This document shows, in pieces, positions 1 through 9,875 of a stretch of DNA of 64,000 nt. Both the position numbers and the translations under genes were made by a program. Numbering within the stretch: the first letter of the stretch is position 1; each line of letters begins with the position of its first letter. The DNA is from Argyresthia goedartella (Eukaryota; Arthropoda; Insecta; Lepidoptera; Argyresthiidae), in NCBI GenBank assembly GCA_949825045.1, contig OX463815.1, positions 32,045,356 through 32,109,355 of the forward strand, read 5' to 3'. The notes under the pieces were generated by a model. That model saw only the letters and a list, made by a program, of their open reading frames with translations, searched no databases and had not been told where the DNA came from.

Positions 1-122
1 TCGCGCTACGTGCCCGGAGCCACCACGGCGCCCCCACCCCGCGTCGCCGCCACCGCCTCCTACACCAGCGCCGCCGCCAGGCAGCAGGACGACGGCTTCG
101 TGCCGCACGACCAGTATCTGCG
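1..122 (+). CDS. PLAA: PLAA exon (partial, linker ending before the PUL domain)
   Basis: Reading frame 1 gives S-R-Y-V-P-G followed by an Ala/Pro-rich linker, ending D-Q-Y-L plus the first two bases of an Arg codon (CG). A strong donor GTGAGT follows at 123. CG joins to the A that opens the next exon at 1030. Reading on past the donor gives an immediate TGA, so splicing here is required. The exon's 5' end is outside the window. Five further copies of this exon end follow (see the tandem repeat); only the first can be coding if translation enters from the left. Confidence 0.75.
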
Positions 123-749
123 GTGAGTCGCGCTACGTGCCCGGAGCCACCACGGCGCCCCCACCCCGCGTCGCCGCCACCGCCTCCTACACCAGCGCCG
201 CCGCCAGGCAGCAGGACGACGGCTTCGTGCCGCACGACCAGTATCTGCGGTGAGTCGCGCTACGTGCCCGGAGCCACCACGGCGCCCCCGCCCCGCGCCG
301 CCACCGCCGCCTACACCAGCGCCGCCGCCAGGCAGCAGGACGACGGCTTCGTGCCGCACGACCAGTATCTGCGGTGAGTCGCGCTACGTGCCCGGAGCCA
401 CCACGGCGCCCCCGCCCCGCGCCGCCACCGCCGCCTACACCAGCGCCGCCGCCAGGCAGCAGGACGACGGCTTCGTGCCGCACGACCAGTATCTGCGGTG
501 AGTCGCGCTACGTGCCCGGAGCCACCACGGCGCCCCCGCCCCGCGCCGCCACAGCCGCCTACACCAGCGCCGCCGCCAGGCAGCAGGACGACGGCTTCGT
601 GCCGCACGACCAGTATCTGCGGTGAGTCGCGCTACGTGCCCGGAGCCACCACGGCGCCCCCGCCCCGCGCCGCCACCGCCGCCTACACCAGCGCCGCCGC
701 CAGGCAGCAGGACGACGGCTTCGTGCCGCACGACCAGTATCTGCGGTGA
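1..749 (+). repeat. Tandem array of an exon end plus its splice donor (about 5.9 copies, 127/124-bp unit)
   Basis: Copies start at 1, 128, 255, 379, 503 and 627. The first two units are 127 bp and the next three 124 bp, differing by a 3-bp codon loss in the GCC/CCG-rich part. Each unit holds the PLAA exon 3' end and the first bases of the donor (CG|GTGAG), then joins the next copy with no acceptor or intron between. The last copy diverges at 750 after GTGAC. The unit lengths are not multiples of three, and each copy ends CTG CGG TGA when read through. The array may continue left of the window. Confidence 0.95.
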
Positions 750-1029
750 CCTGAGTCAAACCAATACAAGGGGGTCCCCATATAAGAGACGTGTTTTAGC
801 ATCCCCGCGATACAACAAACCATATCATGATTCGATTTCCAATATGATTATAGATTTCGCGGCATATCGCTTGGTTGTGGTTGCGTAGTTGGTTTGATAT
901 CGGTTACGCAATCTTTCTCATACTTTAGAATTACAAAATCGCTCGGACGCACATAGACTGAAACGCATCGGAAGACACAAGCGCGTTCTCCCACGATTCA
1001 GCGTTTTTAATTTAAAATTCTCGTTGCAG
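750..1029 (+). other. PLAA intron, ordinary sequence
   Basis: This is AT-rich intron between the exon-end array and the next exon. The acceptor (TTGCAG) is at 1024-1029. I see no other feature. Confidence 0.6.
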
Positions 1030-1153
1030 ATTCGACCAGGCGAATTTGAAGGCGATACATGACAAACTCAAGGAGTTCAACAGCAAAGTCGGCGACGGCC
1101 ATAGCTCGCTCAGCGAAGCGCAACTAGAGAGTATTGTCAAATTAGGAGAATTA
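1030..1153 (+). CDS. PLAA: PLAA exon, start of PUL domain
   Basis: The acceptor TTGCAG ends at 1029 and the donor GTGAGT starts at 1154. The 124 bases give A + 41 codons: FDQANLKAIHDKLKEFN, then a serine-rich turn and LSEAQLESIVKLGEL. It completes the Arg codon left by the previous exon and ends in phase 0. The F-D-Q-A-N motif is the typical start of the PUL domain. Confidence 0.9.
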
Positions 1154-1442
1154 GTGAGTACATAAAGTAATAGAATAGCCATCAATAGAAATTGTGGACT
1201 ATGTAAACAAACCGTTTTCTCGAGAAAACCGGGGTTCTGTCACAGAGTCTCACTGAACATTATTCCAACTCATGTAGCGTCAAGTCTTGCCTGTTATTCA
1301 CTGTATTTCATCATGAAATATTCAATAACCACCAGTTAATTACGGAAAATCATAGAATCAATGATCAATTCTGTACTGCGTCGAGATTGCTGTCATATTT
1401 TTTTCTTATCGAAGTCTGTATTGTCCTTGAAAATTAGTGATG

Positions 1443-1695
1443 TACAGATGTAGTGAATAATCCTTTCCTTTCGTATTTTCTCGGAAATGTTCGTTTTTGT
1501 CTTACTACCTCACTCGCACTCAGTACCCGTCAAACGGGCAATTTGACATTTGACATTGATAAATAAAGTATGCGATTTATTTGATACCTACACGTAATTT
1601 AATAATACAGTAATTCATAGACACATCGGCACCATTCGGGTGTTATCGTTGTTCCGAGTTTTGCCGATAGGAAAGGATTATTCACTACATCTGTA
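1443..1695. mobile_element. MITE, mariner-like, TA-flanked, 24-bp terminal inverted repeats
   Basis: CAGATGTAGTGAATAATCCT begins at 1445. Its exact reverse complement ends at 1693, and the match extends to 24 bp. Each end is flanked by TA (1443-1444 and 1694-1695), the target duplication used by Tc1/mariner transposases. The 249-bp interior has no coding capacity. It lies in the PLAA intron. Confidence 0.85.
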
Positions 1696-1975
1696 CGAAT
1701 ATATTCAATATTCAAAAATATTTGAATGACTATAGTCTATTTGAATATAAACCTATTTTAATTGTGATGCTATTTTATTCCGTCATTTTGTATTGACAGC
1801 GTAACTTCATAATCTATGACATCATAATAACATTTATCGAAACGTGTGCGTATTCTATCGAGAACTGTGTGATCTTCCAGCGTTGCTCTAAAATCTTTTG
1901 TGTTTTCGGTATTCTAACGACTTGGCTTCTCTTACTGAATTTATCGTAAATGCATTGTTTCGTGTTTCGAAGATG

Positions 1976-2640
1976 GTTTCGTGGAAGGCGGAAAATGGAT
2001 TTTACAAGCCCAGAAATCCGAAGGAGACTACCACAGCGAAATGGATGCGCACAATTTTGAGAAGTAGTTCGATTTTTTTTGGAAAAAATCCCAATTGGTT
2101 CCGTCATAGTAATGGACAATGCTCCATATCATTCGCGTCAAATCGAAAAGGCGCCCAACATGAGTTGGCAGAAGTAGGCTATCCAAAACTGGTTGCGCGA
2201 AAAATCAAATTTCAATAATACTAAATCAAAGCGAATCATATAGCTAAAGTAAAAAGCAAAAATATAAAAAAAATTATGTAGATCAGTTTGCAGCATCGAA
2301 AAATGAGAAAGTTTTGCGCCTACCACCATATCATTGCTAGCTTAACCCGATAGAATTAATATGGGCGCAAGTCAAAAGTTACGTTGGAAGGTACAACAAA
2401 ACATACAAAATGGACGATGTGAAGATTTTGTTGGACCAAGGTTTGACGCGGATCGGGGCAGAACAGTGGGCGAAATGTGTAGCTCATGTACTAAAAGCAG
2501 AAAAAAAAAATAACTGGATGGGCTAATAGATACGGCCACCGATGCTGTGAAGGAAACATTTGTAATTAACGTGGGCGATTCGACTAGCGATTCATCAGAA
2601 TATTTTAGCGATGAATCAAATAAAGAAAATTAATTAAGCA
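1976..2640 (+). pseudogene. Tc1/mariner (IS630-type) DDE transposase relic, C-terminal half
   Basis: Frame-shifting translation recovers the C-terminal half of an IS630-type DDE transposase. It shows VIVMDNAPYHSRQIEKAPN (second catalytic Asp, around 2116), then VLRLPPYHC, stop, LNPIELIWAQVK (third catalytic acidic residue in IEL, around 2356), then DDVKILLDQGLTRIG and a W-x-x-C-x-x-H-V tail. There are several stops and frameshifts, for example TAG between PYHC and LNPIE and TAG after NMSWQK. The acidic C-terminus (DSSEYFSDESNKEN) is intact and is the start of the 123-bp repeat. No terminal repeats were found, and the N-terminal half is missing. It is a dead fragment in the PLAA intron. Confidence 0.8.
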
Positions 2641-3060
2641 CCTAACATATTTTAATCACACACCCATCTCTAGATAGTTCACCTATTCATAGGTTCACCG
2701 ATTCGACTAGCGATTCATCAGAATATTTTAGCGATGAATCAAATAAAGAAAATTAATTAAGCACCTAACATATTTTAATCACACACCCATCTCTAGATAG
2801 TTCACCTATTCATAGGTTCACCGATTCGACTAGCGATTCATCAGAATATTTTAGCGATGAATCAAATAAAGAAAATTAATTAAGCACCTAACATATTTTA
2901 ATCACACACCCATCTCTAGATAGTTCACCTATTCATAGGTTCACCGATTCGACTAGCGATTCATCAGAATATTTTAGCGATGAATCAAATAAAGAAAATT
3001 AATTAAGCACCTAATATATTTTAATCATACACCCATCTCTAGATAGTTCACCTATTCATA
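2577..3060 (+). repeat. 123-bp tandem repeat (4 copies) made from the transposase C-terminus
   Basis: Copies begin at 2577, 2700, 2823 and 2946. Each holds the last codons and stop of the mariner-like transposase relic plus about 65 bp of its 3' flank. The last copy carries two C-to-T changes (CTAATATATT, CATACAC). Sequence diverges after 3060. Confidence 0.92.
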
Positions 3061-3379
3061 GACAAAGACAACATGGCGCTTTGTTTACAAAGTCCACAAT
3101 TTCTATTGACGGTGACTTTACTTACATAACATTAAAGGCCCAATATACAGACTGCTGTCAGTTCCGGAGAGTGAGTAACCGCAACAGCACTTTGAGTGTC
3201 CTACAAACCTTGAGTTGGTGGCATCCGGATGCCGGGCTTCAGGGCACTGAAGAGCTGCGGAGCTTCACAAACACATGAAAATCACATGTTCAGCAAACTA
3301 TGAGATATGAAAATACGACGAACCATTAATGTTGCTATTTCATTCTTTCATACGAGTTGAATCTGTCGTTATGTTTTTA

Positions 3380-4750
3380 AATTCGGACAGGCTGAGGGGG
3401 ATATTTTTAACGAACGACGATTTTAACAAAAGTTTCAAGCGTCTGTGCCCGTCTGTGGCACTCTAGCGATCAAACGGGTGGACATCTTTTGATGCGATTG
3501 GTAGTAGATTTTACTGCGATCGTGATTCATCATCAGCCTGTCGGGGGACCCACTGCTGAATATAGGCCTCCTTATAAACACGCCACTCGACCCGGTCCCA
3601 TGCAACCTGGGTCCACTGCTTTCCTGCTATTCTTACTATGTCATCGGACCATCTGGCAAGTGGTCTGCCGACTGAGCTTTGGCCTCCTCTTGGCCACCAC
3701 TCGGTTACCGATCTGGTCCATCTGCCGTCTTCTCGCCTTGCCAAATGTCCTGTCCACTTCCACCTGGGCCGTGATGTACGTTTACCGACGTCAGCCATCT
3801 TGGTTCGGCGTCTGTTTTCGGTATTCCCGATGCGGTCAGACAGCCTAATACCGAACATGGCACGCTCCATGGCTTTCTGTGCACTGAAACATTGTGTACA
3901 GTCTCCTTTCTCCTCTCGCGATGGTCTTGGCTATTTTTTTTATCGAAATCGGTTCAGTGCTTTGAAAGTTATCAGCTTAACAAGGAAACAAATGAACCAC
4001 GTTTTAGAAAGGTTAATCCCCGTCGAAAAAGATGAGTGTTATAAATTTGAAGTGTGTGTCTGTGGCATCCTAGCGACTAATAGGGTGGACTTATTTGAAT
4101 GCGCTTTTTGTTATTGGTACTAGACTTCACTGCGATGGTGCTTAGATATGTTTTATAAAAATCAGTTCAGTGGTTCGAACATTATTAGCTTTACAAGGAA
4201 ACAAGAGAACCAAAGTTTTGTCTTTTTAGATTACATTTACATTGTCGGGGGATTTTTTTATTTAAATTGGCACTTATCAAAGAATAAGATCACCATGATA
4301 GCACCACACGCTCGATGGATGACACCATCGCTATGGCTGGTAGGCAGTGGAGGCGCGGGTCTCAGGACCGCAGTAGATGTCGTGGTAAGGGAGAGGCCTG
4401 TACCCAGTAGTGGGTGAATGTGAAATAAATGAAAACTTTAAAGATTGTTTCCTATTTAAGCTGATAACTTTTGAACCGCTGAACCGATTTTAACAAAACA
4501 TATCTTAGAACCATCGCAGTGAAAACTGCTACCAACTACAAAAAACAGCATTAAAATCCGTCCACCCGTTTGACCGATTTAACCTACTGAATCGATTTTA
4601 ATAGAACAAATATCTAAGAACGATCGCAAGGAGGTCTAGCCATCTATAGAAAACTGCATTAAAATCCGTCCCACCGCTAGGGTGCCACGGAAGGACAAAC
4701 AGACAAACCGACAGACACTTCAAACTTATAACACCCCTCTTAGCCGTCGG
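3380..4750. repeat. Decayed inverted-repeat (foldback) family with an RTE insertion
   Basis: Blocks such as ...GTGGCA(C/T)(T/C)CTAGCGA..., TTTTACTGCGAT and GCTTAACAAGGAAAC at 3440-3530, 3935-4010 and 4035-4215 recur in inverse orientation at 4435-4735 (GTTTCCT...GCTGATAAC, AAAATCCGTCCACCCGTTTG). The region ends with the motif AACTTATAACACCCCTCTTAG. This is a common non-coding lepidopteran repeat type; I cannot define its ends. Confidence 0.6.
3520..3925 (-). pseudogene. RTE-type LINE, C-terminal fragment of ORF2
   Basis: The minus strand reads NRRRTKMADVGKRT...WKWTGHLARREDGRWTRSVTEWWPRG...VGRPLARWSDDI...W-x-x-V-A-W-D-R, ending QQWVPRQAD. This is the conserved C-terminal tail of RTE-clade reverse transcriptases, ending GGCTGATGATG. 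Only about 120 codons remain, with no RT core. It is inserted inside the foldback repeat. Confidence 0.8.
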
Positions 4751-4835
4751 GGGTTTAAAAGGGTCACAATAGTGCACTGACATATACTGATTAAAGGTTT
4801 TACTATGAATAACTTTTAATTAGTTTTATCTGCCT

Positions 4836-4995
4836 GCCATGCGAGAGGTCCCGGATTCAATGCCCGGCTGGGGATAAAGAAAAAAATCCCCAAGTCTTGG
4901 ATGTTTATATGTTTGATGTCGCTGTTTCTGTTTCCCACGATACAGGGTATCCTAGTGTGGGGCCAGAAGCATTGTATGTACGTCAATAAATGTTT
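4836..4995 (+). mobile_element. SINE-like element, copy 1
   Basis: A decayed B-box-like GGTCCCGGATTCAATGCCC is followed by GTCTTGGATGTTTATATG and TATCCTAGTGTGGGGCCAGA. The same modules recur in the same order at 7160-7360. It is probably tRNA-derived with the 5' part lost. It sits just before the exon at 5017. Confidence 0.6.
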
Positions 4996-5016
4996 ATGTT
5001 TTATTTCTGTTTCCAG

Positions 5017-5077
5017 AATGGAGCTTGCAGCACCGAAAGTGTAGCGCTATTGAAGAAAATGTTAGAATGGCCGAAAG
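5017..5077 (+). CDS. PLAA: PLAA exon, PUL domain
   Basis: The polypyrimidine acceptor TTTCTGTTTCCAG ends at 5016 and the donor GTACGT starts at 5078. Translation is NGACSTESVALLKKMLEWPK with one extra base (G), so it ends in phase 1. It fits the PUL helix before the conserved L-F-P-V-L-D segment in the next exon. Confidence 0.87.
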
Positions 5078-5164
5078 GTACGTTATTATGGGTTTTCAAA
5101 CTGCCCCTGTCACATCGAATGGGAATCGCATAACACTAAGCTTAGTAGCTATGGTTTTGCAATG

Positions 5165-5287
5165 TCTACTTGTGATGTACAAAATAAACCTACATATGTT
5201 TTAAGTCCTGTGCCCCACAGTGGGGTCTACTTGTGATGTACAAAATAAACCTACATATGTTTTAAGTCCTGTGCCCCACAGTGGGGT
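5165..5287 (+). repeat. 61-bp direct duplication
   Basis: The segment from TCTACTTGTGATGTACAAAA to GTGCCCCACAGTGGGG occurs twice in a row with no differences that I see. It lies immediately upstream of the exon at 5333. Confidence 0.9.
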
Positions 5288-5332
5288 CATCAATGGGCTA
5301 CATTTATTTTGAATTTGTTTTACTTGTTACAG

Positions 5333-5458
5333 AAATCCTATTTCCGGTGTTGGACATAACTAGGCTAGCGATTAGAAATAAAGAAATCAACGGTCAAGTG
5401 TTCGACGCGGCTTATGGACCTAATTTCGTCAATTTCCTCATTACGTTACTCGCCCCTG
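5333..5458 (+). CDS. PLAA: PLAA exon, PUL domain
   Basis: The acceptor TTGTTACAG ends at 5332 and the donor GTAAGT starts at 5459. It enters in phase 1 (G+AA = Glu). Translation is EILFPVLDITRLAIRNKEIN, then a segment ending NFLITLLAP plus G. The F-P-V-L-D-x-x-R-L pattern is a strong PUL signature. Confidence 0.92.
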
Positions 5459-5467
5459 GTAAGTAAT

Positions 5468-5960
5468 GGTAGTTTATGTGACTGATACATAATGAAGGGC
5501 ATTAAAACTCGAGTGTGAGTTTATGAAACGAGCCGAAGGCGAGTTTCGTAATAATATCACTCGAGAGTTGTAATGCCTTGTTATGATTTATATACACTAG
5601 TTTATCTATACACATATCATAAGCTCTTTTTGATGTGTTCAGGAACCGCATATTCGACCAGCAATGCTGACATTGATAATTGCTTTGTACTTATTTGGCT
5701 TGTCCAGTAGTACCAACTTCACAGACAAACTAGGAGCGGCACGAAGGCGGGCGGCGGCTTTCGAAATTTGAATGTCATAATTTGTCGAATATCAATATTC
5801 AGATAAGAAATGAGTTTTTACCAAGTGGTATATCATTATGCTCGTCATAACGTGCGGTTTTTGGACGCAGTAAAGAAGGTTTATGATACGTGTGTAGATA
5901 AACAATTTAATGTGGCCAATTCCAGAGGCAGATTTATAAATCAAGAGCTCCATATCGATG
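5468..5960 (+). repeat. Dispersed repeat family A, copy 1
   Basis: It runs from TAGTTTATGTGACTGATACA through ATTAAAACTCGAG, GAGCCGAAGGCGAGTTT, CATATCATAAGCTC, ACCAACTTCACAGA and ATGAGTTTTTAC to TTTATGATACGTG. The same modules recur in the same order at 49963-51805, where copy 2 is interrupted by a retrocopy. No open frame. Confidence 0.8.
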
Positions 5961-6732
5961 CTATATAGGGTGTAGTTGTGTCAGGTTACGCCCTACTCAG
6001 GCACGACAGTTTTCGTATTGCTTTATCTAAAAATTAGTTTTATTTTCCCTCGCATATTTGTTTTTCGCAAACTGCCGTGTTCAATTTGTTTTGAAATAGC
6101 CGCAACGTACGGCCTGGCCCGGCCGGTTCACGAAGCGCGCGCGCGCCGTGCGACGAGTGTCCGATATTGTAATATTGCGAGTGCGTTAGCAAGGGATAGA
6201 ACTAAGGCGCTTATCTTAAAAAAAACATGCTTCAGTGTCGTGTAAATAACCGACGAACCGGGCGTAACTTTAGAAAAGGACACTCTGTATAGATTGTATA
6301 ATCTGTGCGAGCGGCGACTGGATGTTTCCATTGAGACGCAGTACCTACAGAAAGAGATAGAGAATTAAAGAATGAAATGACTCCATGCCTACGTACCGAA
6401 CCGCTCGCTGCCATACCGAAAAGTCAGGAAACGGTCAATCAACAAAAAAAAATAAACATCGTTTAACCTCAAAATAACCATACGTTTTCGTTTTTAAACA
6501 AGTGTTGAAAACTCGTTTATTTTTGTGGTAATGCCCCAAGTGTTTTGTTTATTTATTTATTTTGGCTGTCTTATGTATTGTGTGGGACAGTTGTAAAAAT
6601 GTGCTTTCTTTTCTATTCTGTTGTTGTTCGAAGAGGACGACTCCGTCGGTATCACGAAGTCGATGGTAATCTCAGTGGTATGGGTTGAGCACCATAAAGA
6701 TATCGTTGTTCATATTGTCTCTTCGTTTTTAG
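5961..6732 (+). other. PLAA intron, no gene seen
   Basis: Non-coding. It includes one copy of repeat family B at 6445-6545 (see its own entry) and a GC-rich patch near 6110-6160. Open frames here show no family resemblance. Confidence 0.5.
6445..6545 (+). repeat. Dispersed repeat family B, copy 1
   Basis: Modules GTTTAACCTCA, TTTTAAACAAGTGTTGAA and TTTTTGTGGTAATGCCCCAAGTG recur at 12605-12720 and 19180-19300 in the same order with divergence. Confidence 0.65.
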
Positions 6733-6878
6733 ATAATCTGCCCGCGAACCAGATGCTGTCCCTACGCGTGCTAGTTAACGCGTTCGCTGCCCTACCGGGG
6801 GAGATGTCTGTACTGGCGGCGCGGGAGGAAGTGGTGCGCTCTGTGTCGTGCCTGCAGAACCTTAGCAACAACGCTCAG
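6733..6878 (+). CDS. PLAA: PLAA exon, PUL domain
   Basis: The acceptor TTTTTAG ends at 6732 and the donor GTAATT starts at 6879. G+AT opens with Asp. Translation is DNLPANQMLSLRVLVNAFAA, then a segment ending CLQNLSNNAQ, phase 0. P-A-N-Q-x-L-x-L-R is the hallmark of the PUL domain. Confidence 0.93.
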
Positions 6879-6978
6879 GTAATTTCGTTTGAGTGAGCAA
6901 CAGAATGAAGGTCATCCTGGTTCATAACTACTCGTAAATAGGTAAATACATTACTGAGATCTAAAGATTATTTCGGGA

Positions 6979-7148
6979 TTAACCTTTTGACCGCCACAGT
7001 CGGCTCTAGCCGACAACTGAAAGAACTGGCGGCCTCAGCTGACACATTTTTTAAGTTATCTTATATCGTATTATTTAAGTATATTTTGCACGGCATAGCA
7101 AACTTGTTTAAGACATTTGGTATTTGATGTTTGGCGGTCAAAAGATTA
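6979..7148. mobile_element. TTAA-type MITE, copy 1
   Basis: The terminal repeat CCTTTTGACCGCC starts at 6983 and GGCGGTCAAAAG ends at 7144. The left flank is TTAA and the right flank is decayed (ATTATTAA). A second copy is at 10316-10506. TTAA target use points to a piggyBac-type transposase; this is inferred from ends only. Confidence 0.75.
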
Positions 7149-7159
7149 TTAACATATAC

Positions 7160-7365
7160 ACCTGGTCCCGGGTTCGAATCCTAGCTGGGAAGAAAGAATA
7201 AAAACTTCAGGTCTTGGATGTTTATATGTGTTCAAACACATATAAACATCCAAGACCTGAAGAAGAAGAAACCGCGATGTCACCATCGCGGTTTCTGGTC
7301 CTCACTATACAGGCTATCCTAGTGTGGGGCCAGAAGCAATGTATGTGCCTATACAACGTGTCAAT
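7160..7365 (+). mobile_element. SINE-like element, copy 2, with internal palindromes
   Basis: A good RNA polymerase III B-box (GGGTTCGAATCC, near 7169) is followed by modules shared with 4836-4995. The middle is rearranged into two hairpins: arms 7205-7232 and 7235-7262 (28 bp, perfect, 2-nt loop), then AACCGCGATG-TCAC-CATCGCGGTT at about 7270-7293. Confidence 0.7.
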
Positions 7366-8500
7366 GAATAAAAGCATATTGAGAAACTAGTTTGTTCAGA
7401 CTCATGAGCAGAGTCGATTTCACTGACTTTAAATATAGGTCATATTTTTGAAGAAAAAAAGTTATTGTTGTTGCCCTGTCTCTTTATTGCTAAGCTAACG
7501 TAGGCGCGACCGCCCAGTTCAACTGACCCGTGCCTATACTCTACTCACGCTGAAACGAAGCTCACACAGGTGGCCGCCCACCAAAATGAAACCCCATATT
7601 GTTTTTTTTAATAAGCAAGCTAAGCTAAGCTCTGCGTGGCGGTCGCGTCAACAGAAACATCGACCGAGTGATCGAGTGCAAATCACGGAAGGGGGAGGAG
7701 TGCGGCGACCTCTTTGTTTGTTTTGTTTAGTCCGTCACCGCAGTGCTTATCTATCTGCGTGAGCAAATCTAAGGCGCGTGCCACGCAATTTCATTTCGAT
7801 TCGATTCAATATTGGGCAAATGTATATGGGTATATCGTGAAATGGTGAGAATATATACTAGCAAAATGTAATGACAGTGTCAATGAAGCTGTGTCGGTGT
7901 ACTTTAAGCGGTCAACTCCAGCCGTCCAGCAGTCCAAAGCCTGGAAAAGTATGATGGATAATTTGATTGAACTCGCGGAGAGCGGGGCGTTGTGCGCGAA
8001 CACAACAGAGTTTCGAATTTGTTAGAAATGACAGTACAACTTACTTTCAAGTATTTTCTTTCTACAATATTGGGAAAATGTTTGTTTTTTCGTACTCAAT
8101 ATTTCTATTATAGAAAATAAGTTGGAGTGTATAAGGTTATGCGTGTATCCATTGACACGTTGTATATAAATGTTTGTAAACATGTGATTATGATATGGTC
8201 CAACCAATACAAAAATCATACCAAGAATTCAAATGTACCGTAGGTAAAACGGTGCGCTCCTAATATGCGCTCACCTTAACACCCCGTAAGGACAAGTAGA
8301 AAATTATAAGAATGTAAACAAAAACAAATGAAGGAAGGAACAGTTGTCAACATTTATAAGGTGTCAAAATTAACCATAGATTTCCATTTAATTCTTTGTT
8401 ACCTGGGGGATCGGCAAACTGTCATCTTCGTGTACATTATTTCAAATGCCTGCTTGTCTTTACTATGAATGCTAATGATAATGGTAATTTGTGTCCCCAG
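7366..8500 (+). other. PLAA intron, no gene seen
   Basis: AT-rich intron. I see no recognised repeat with defined ends and no coding similarity. The acceptor GTGTCCCCAG ends at 8500. Confidence 0.5.
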
Positions 8501-8625
8501 ATCGCGGCGTCGTCGCTCCTGCTGAACCTGTCGGTTGCGCTCGCGCAGCAATCTGACACCGTCGACCTCGTCCACTGTCTGGTGCAGCTGCTGAACCGGA
8601 CCACTGACAACGAGGCTTACTTCAG
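8501..8625 (+). CDS. PLAA: PLAA exon, PUL domain
   Basis: The acceptor GTGTCCCCAG ends at 8500 and the donor GTAACT starts at 8626. Translation is IAASSLLLNLSVALAQQSDT, then a segment ending RTTDNEAYF plus AG, leaving phase 2. It corresponds to the PUL helix pair before the final V-A-L-G-T-L segment. Third-position GC is high, unlike the surrounding intron. Confidence 0.88.
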
Positions 8626-8687
8626 GTAACTTGAATCATACAACACTCGATTCTAAACATGCCTGCTCCTAGCCCACACTCCTAGCG

Positions 8688-9436
8688 CAACCTGCACACC
8701 TGACATGTCGCCGGCGAGACAGCGAGCGCGCTTACGACGCGAGTGAGCGAGACAGCGTACCTACGTACTGTCCAAGTCAAGTAAGGTTGGCACTATTTTT
8801 AGTGATGTAGTCGATGTCCTGATTCCCACTTGTTCAATCGGACAGTTCAATTGACTGAACTAGTGGGATTTTTTCCCATTACTTCAGTTGAAAATATAAC
8901 AATTGGTCGATAGTTACCAAAAAGGTACAAAATAAAGGTTGAATGTGAAACTTTTTATTTAAACGAATATTTTATATCTATTTATCAATAAAAATGAAAT
9001 GAACCTGTACTATCATTGCTAGAACTAAACACTTAAGGAATCTTCGTCACTGGTTTCTCCAATTTCTGTGATAAAATCTTCCATCGCTAGTAACTACTTT
9101 TGTACTTTTCTGGCGAGTTCTCTACTTGAAAATGGATCATTGGTTTTTAAATTTCATACATGATGACGAGGCAACTGAAACGATTTTAATTCACCAGTGC
9201 AAGTACAAGCATCAACGTGAATAATATCGAAATGTATAACAGAGGTCGATGCGGACTCGCGCAGCACTCTGACAAAGGTGCGACATCGTTGCAGGGACCT
9301 CACCCCCTCCACGACTTCCTCTTTCCCCTATGGCCAACCCAACCTGACGCGAACTGTAATAATGCTCGCTGTCTCGCTCACACGCTTCGTGAGAACGCTC
9401 GCTGTCTCGCCGGCGACATGTCGTGTGCAGTTGTGC
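8688..9436. mobile_element. Foldback element with about 100-bp imperfect inverted arms
   Basis: The left arm (8688-8790) carries GACATGTCGCCGGCGAGACA, GAGCGAGACAGCG and AAGGTTGG. The right arm (9333-9436) is its reverse complement with about 15% mismatch. The interior (about 540 bp) is AT-rich plus a GC-rich block near 9240-9330. No open frame resembles a known protein. It lies in the 5.6-kb PLAA intron. Confidence 0.7.
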
Positions 9437-9875
9437 TCGACTACGAACTTGACCTTGAGGGCCAGTTTCCAAATGTTCTGACATTTTTTATCAGTCCATA
9501 CATTCAATGAGGTTCTTTCTATGCAGGTTTTTTCCAATTGATAGCGCTGAAGATACGTCTCCTTTTATGCGCATGATAAAAAGTGGTAACTTAAAAAGTG
9601 GTAGACATGGGTAGAGCTGATAAAGGCCGCGTTAACCATACAAGTAAATACGACTAGCTAGATATAATGCTTGATATAGTTTGGGCTCGCCTAGACTTGC
9701 AAGCGTACTTGTGTTGGCTTGCGTGAGTTTGTTGTGCCTCTCGCCGTACAATGGATGATGCAAAATAAATATAAGTGGTACTTTTTATTTTCTTTTATAA
9801 CATTTTTAGCTTATTTTAACCTGTAGGAACCTATTAAGGAACTTTTTTGACAGGTGTCACTGTACTGAAGATTCT

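Noticed and set aside
60..888. Overlapping 83-99 codon frames in the first 0.9 kb as genes
   Set aside because: They are off-frame readings of the GC-rich PLAA exon array and its reverse complement.
2577..3060. CRISPR-like array (four evenly spaced repeats)
   Set aside because: The whole 123-bp unit is repeated without unique spacers, and the organism is eukaryotic.
7160..7190. A tRNA gene suggested by GGGTTCGAATCC
   Set aside because: Only a B-box is present. There is no cloverleaf, A-box or acceptor stem. The context fits a SINE.
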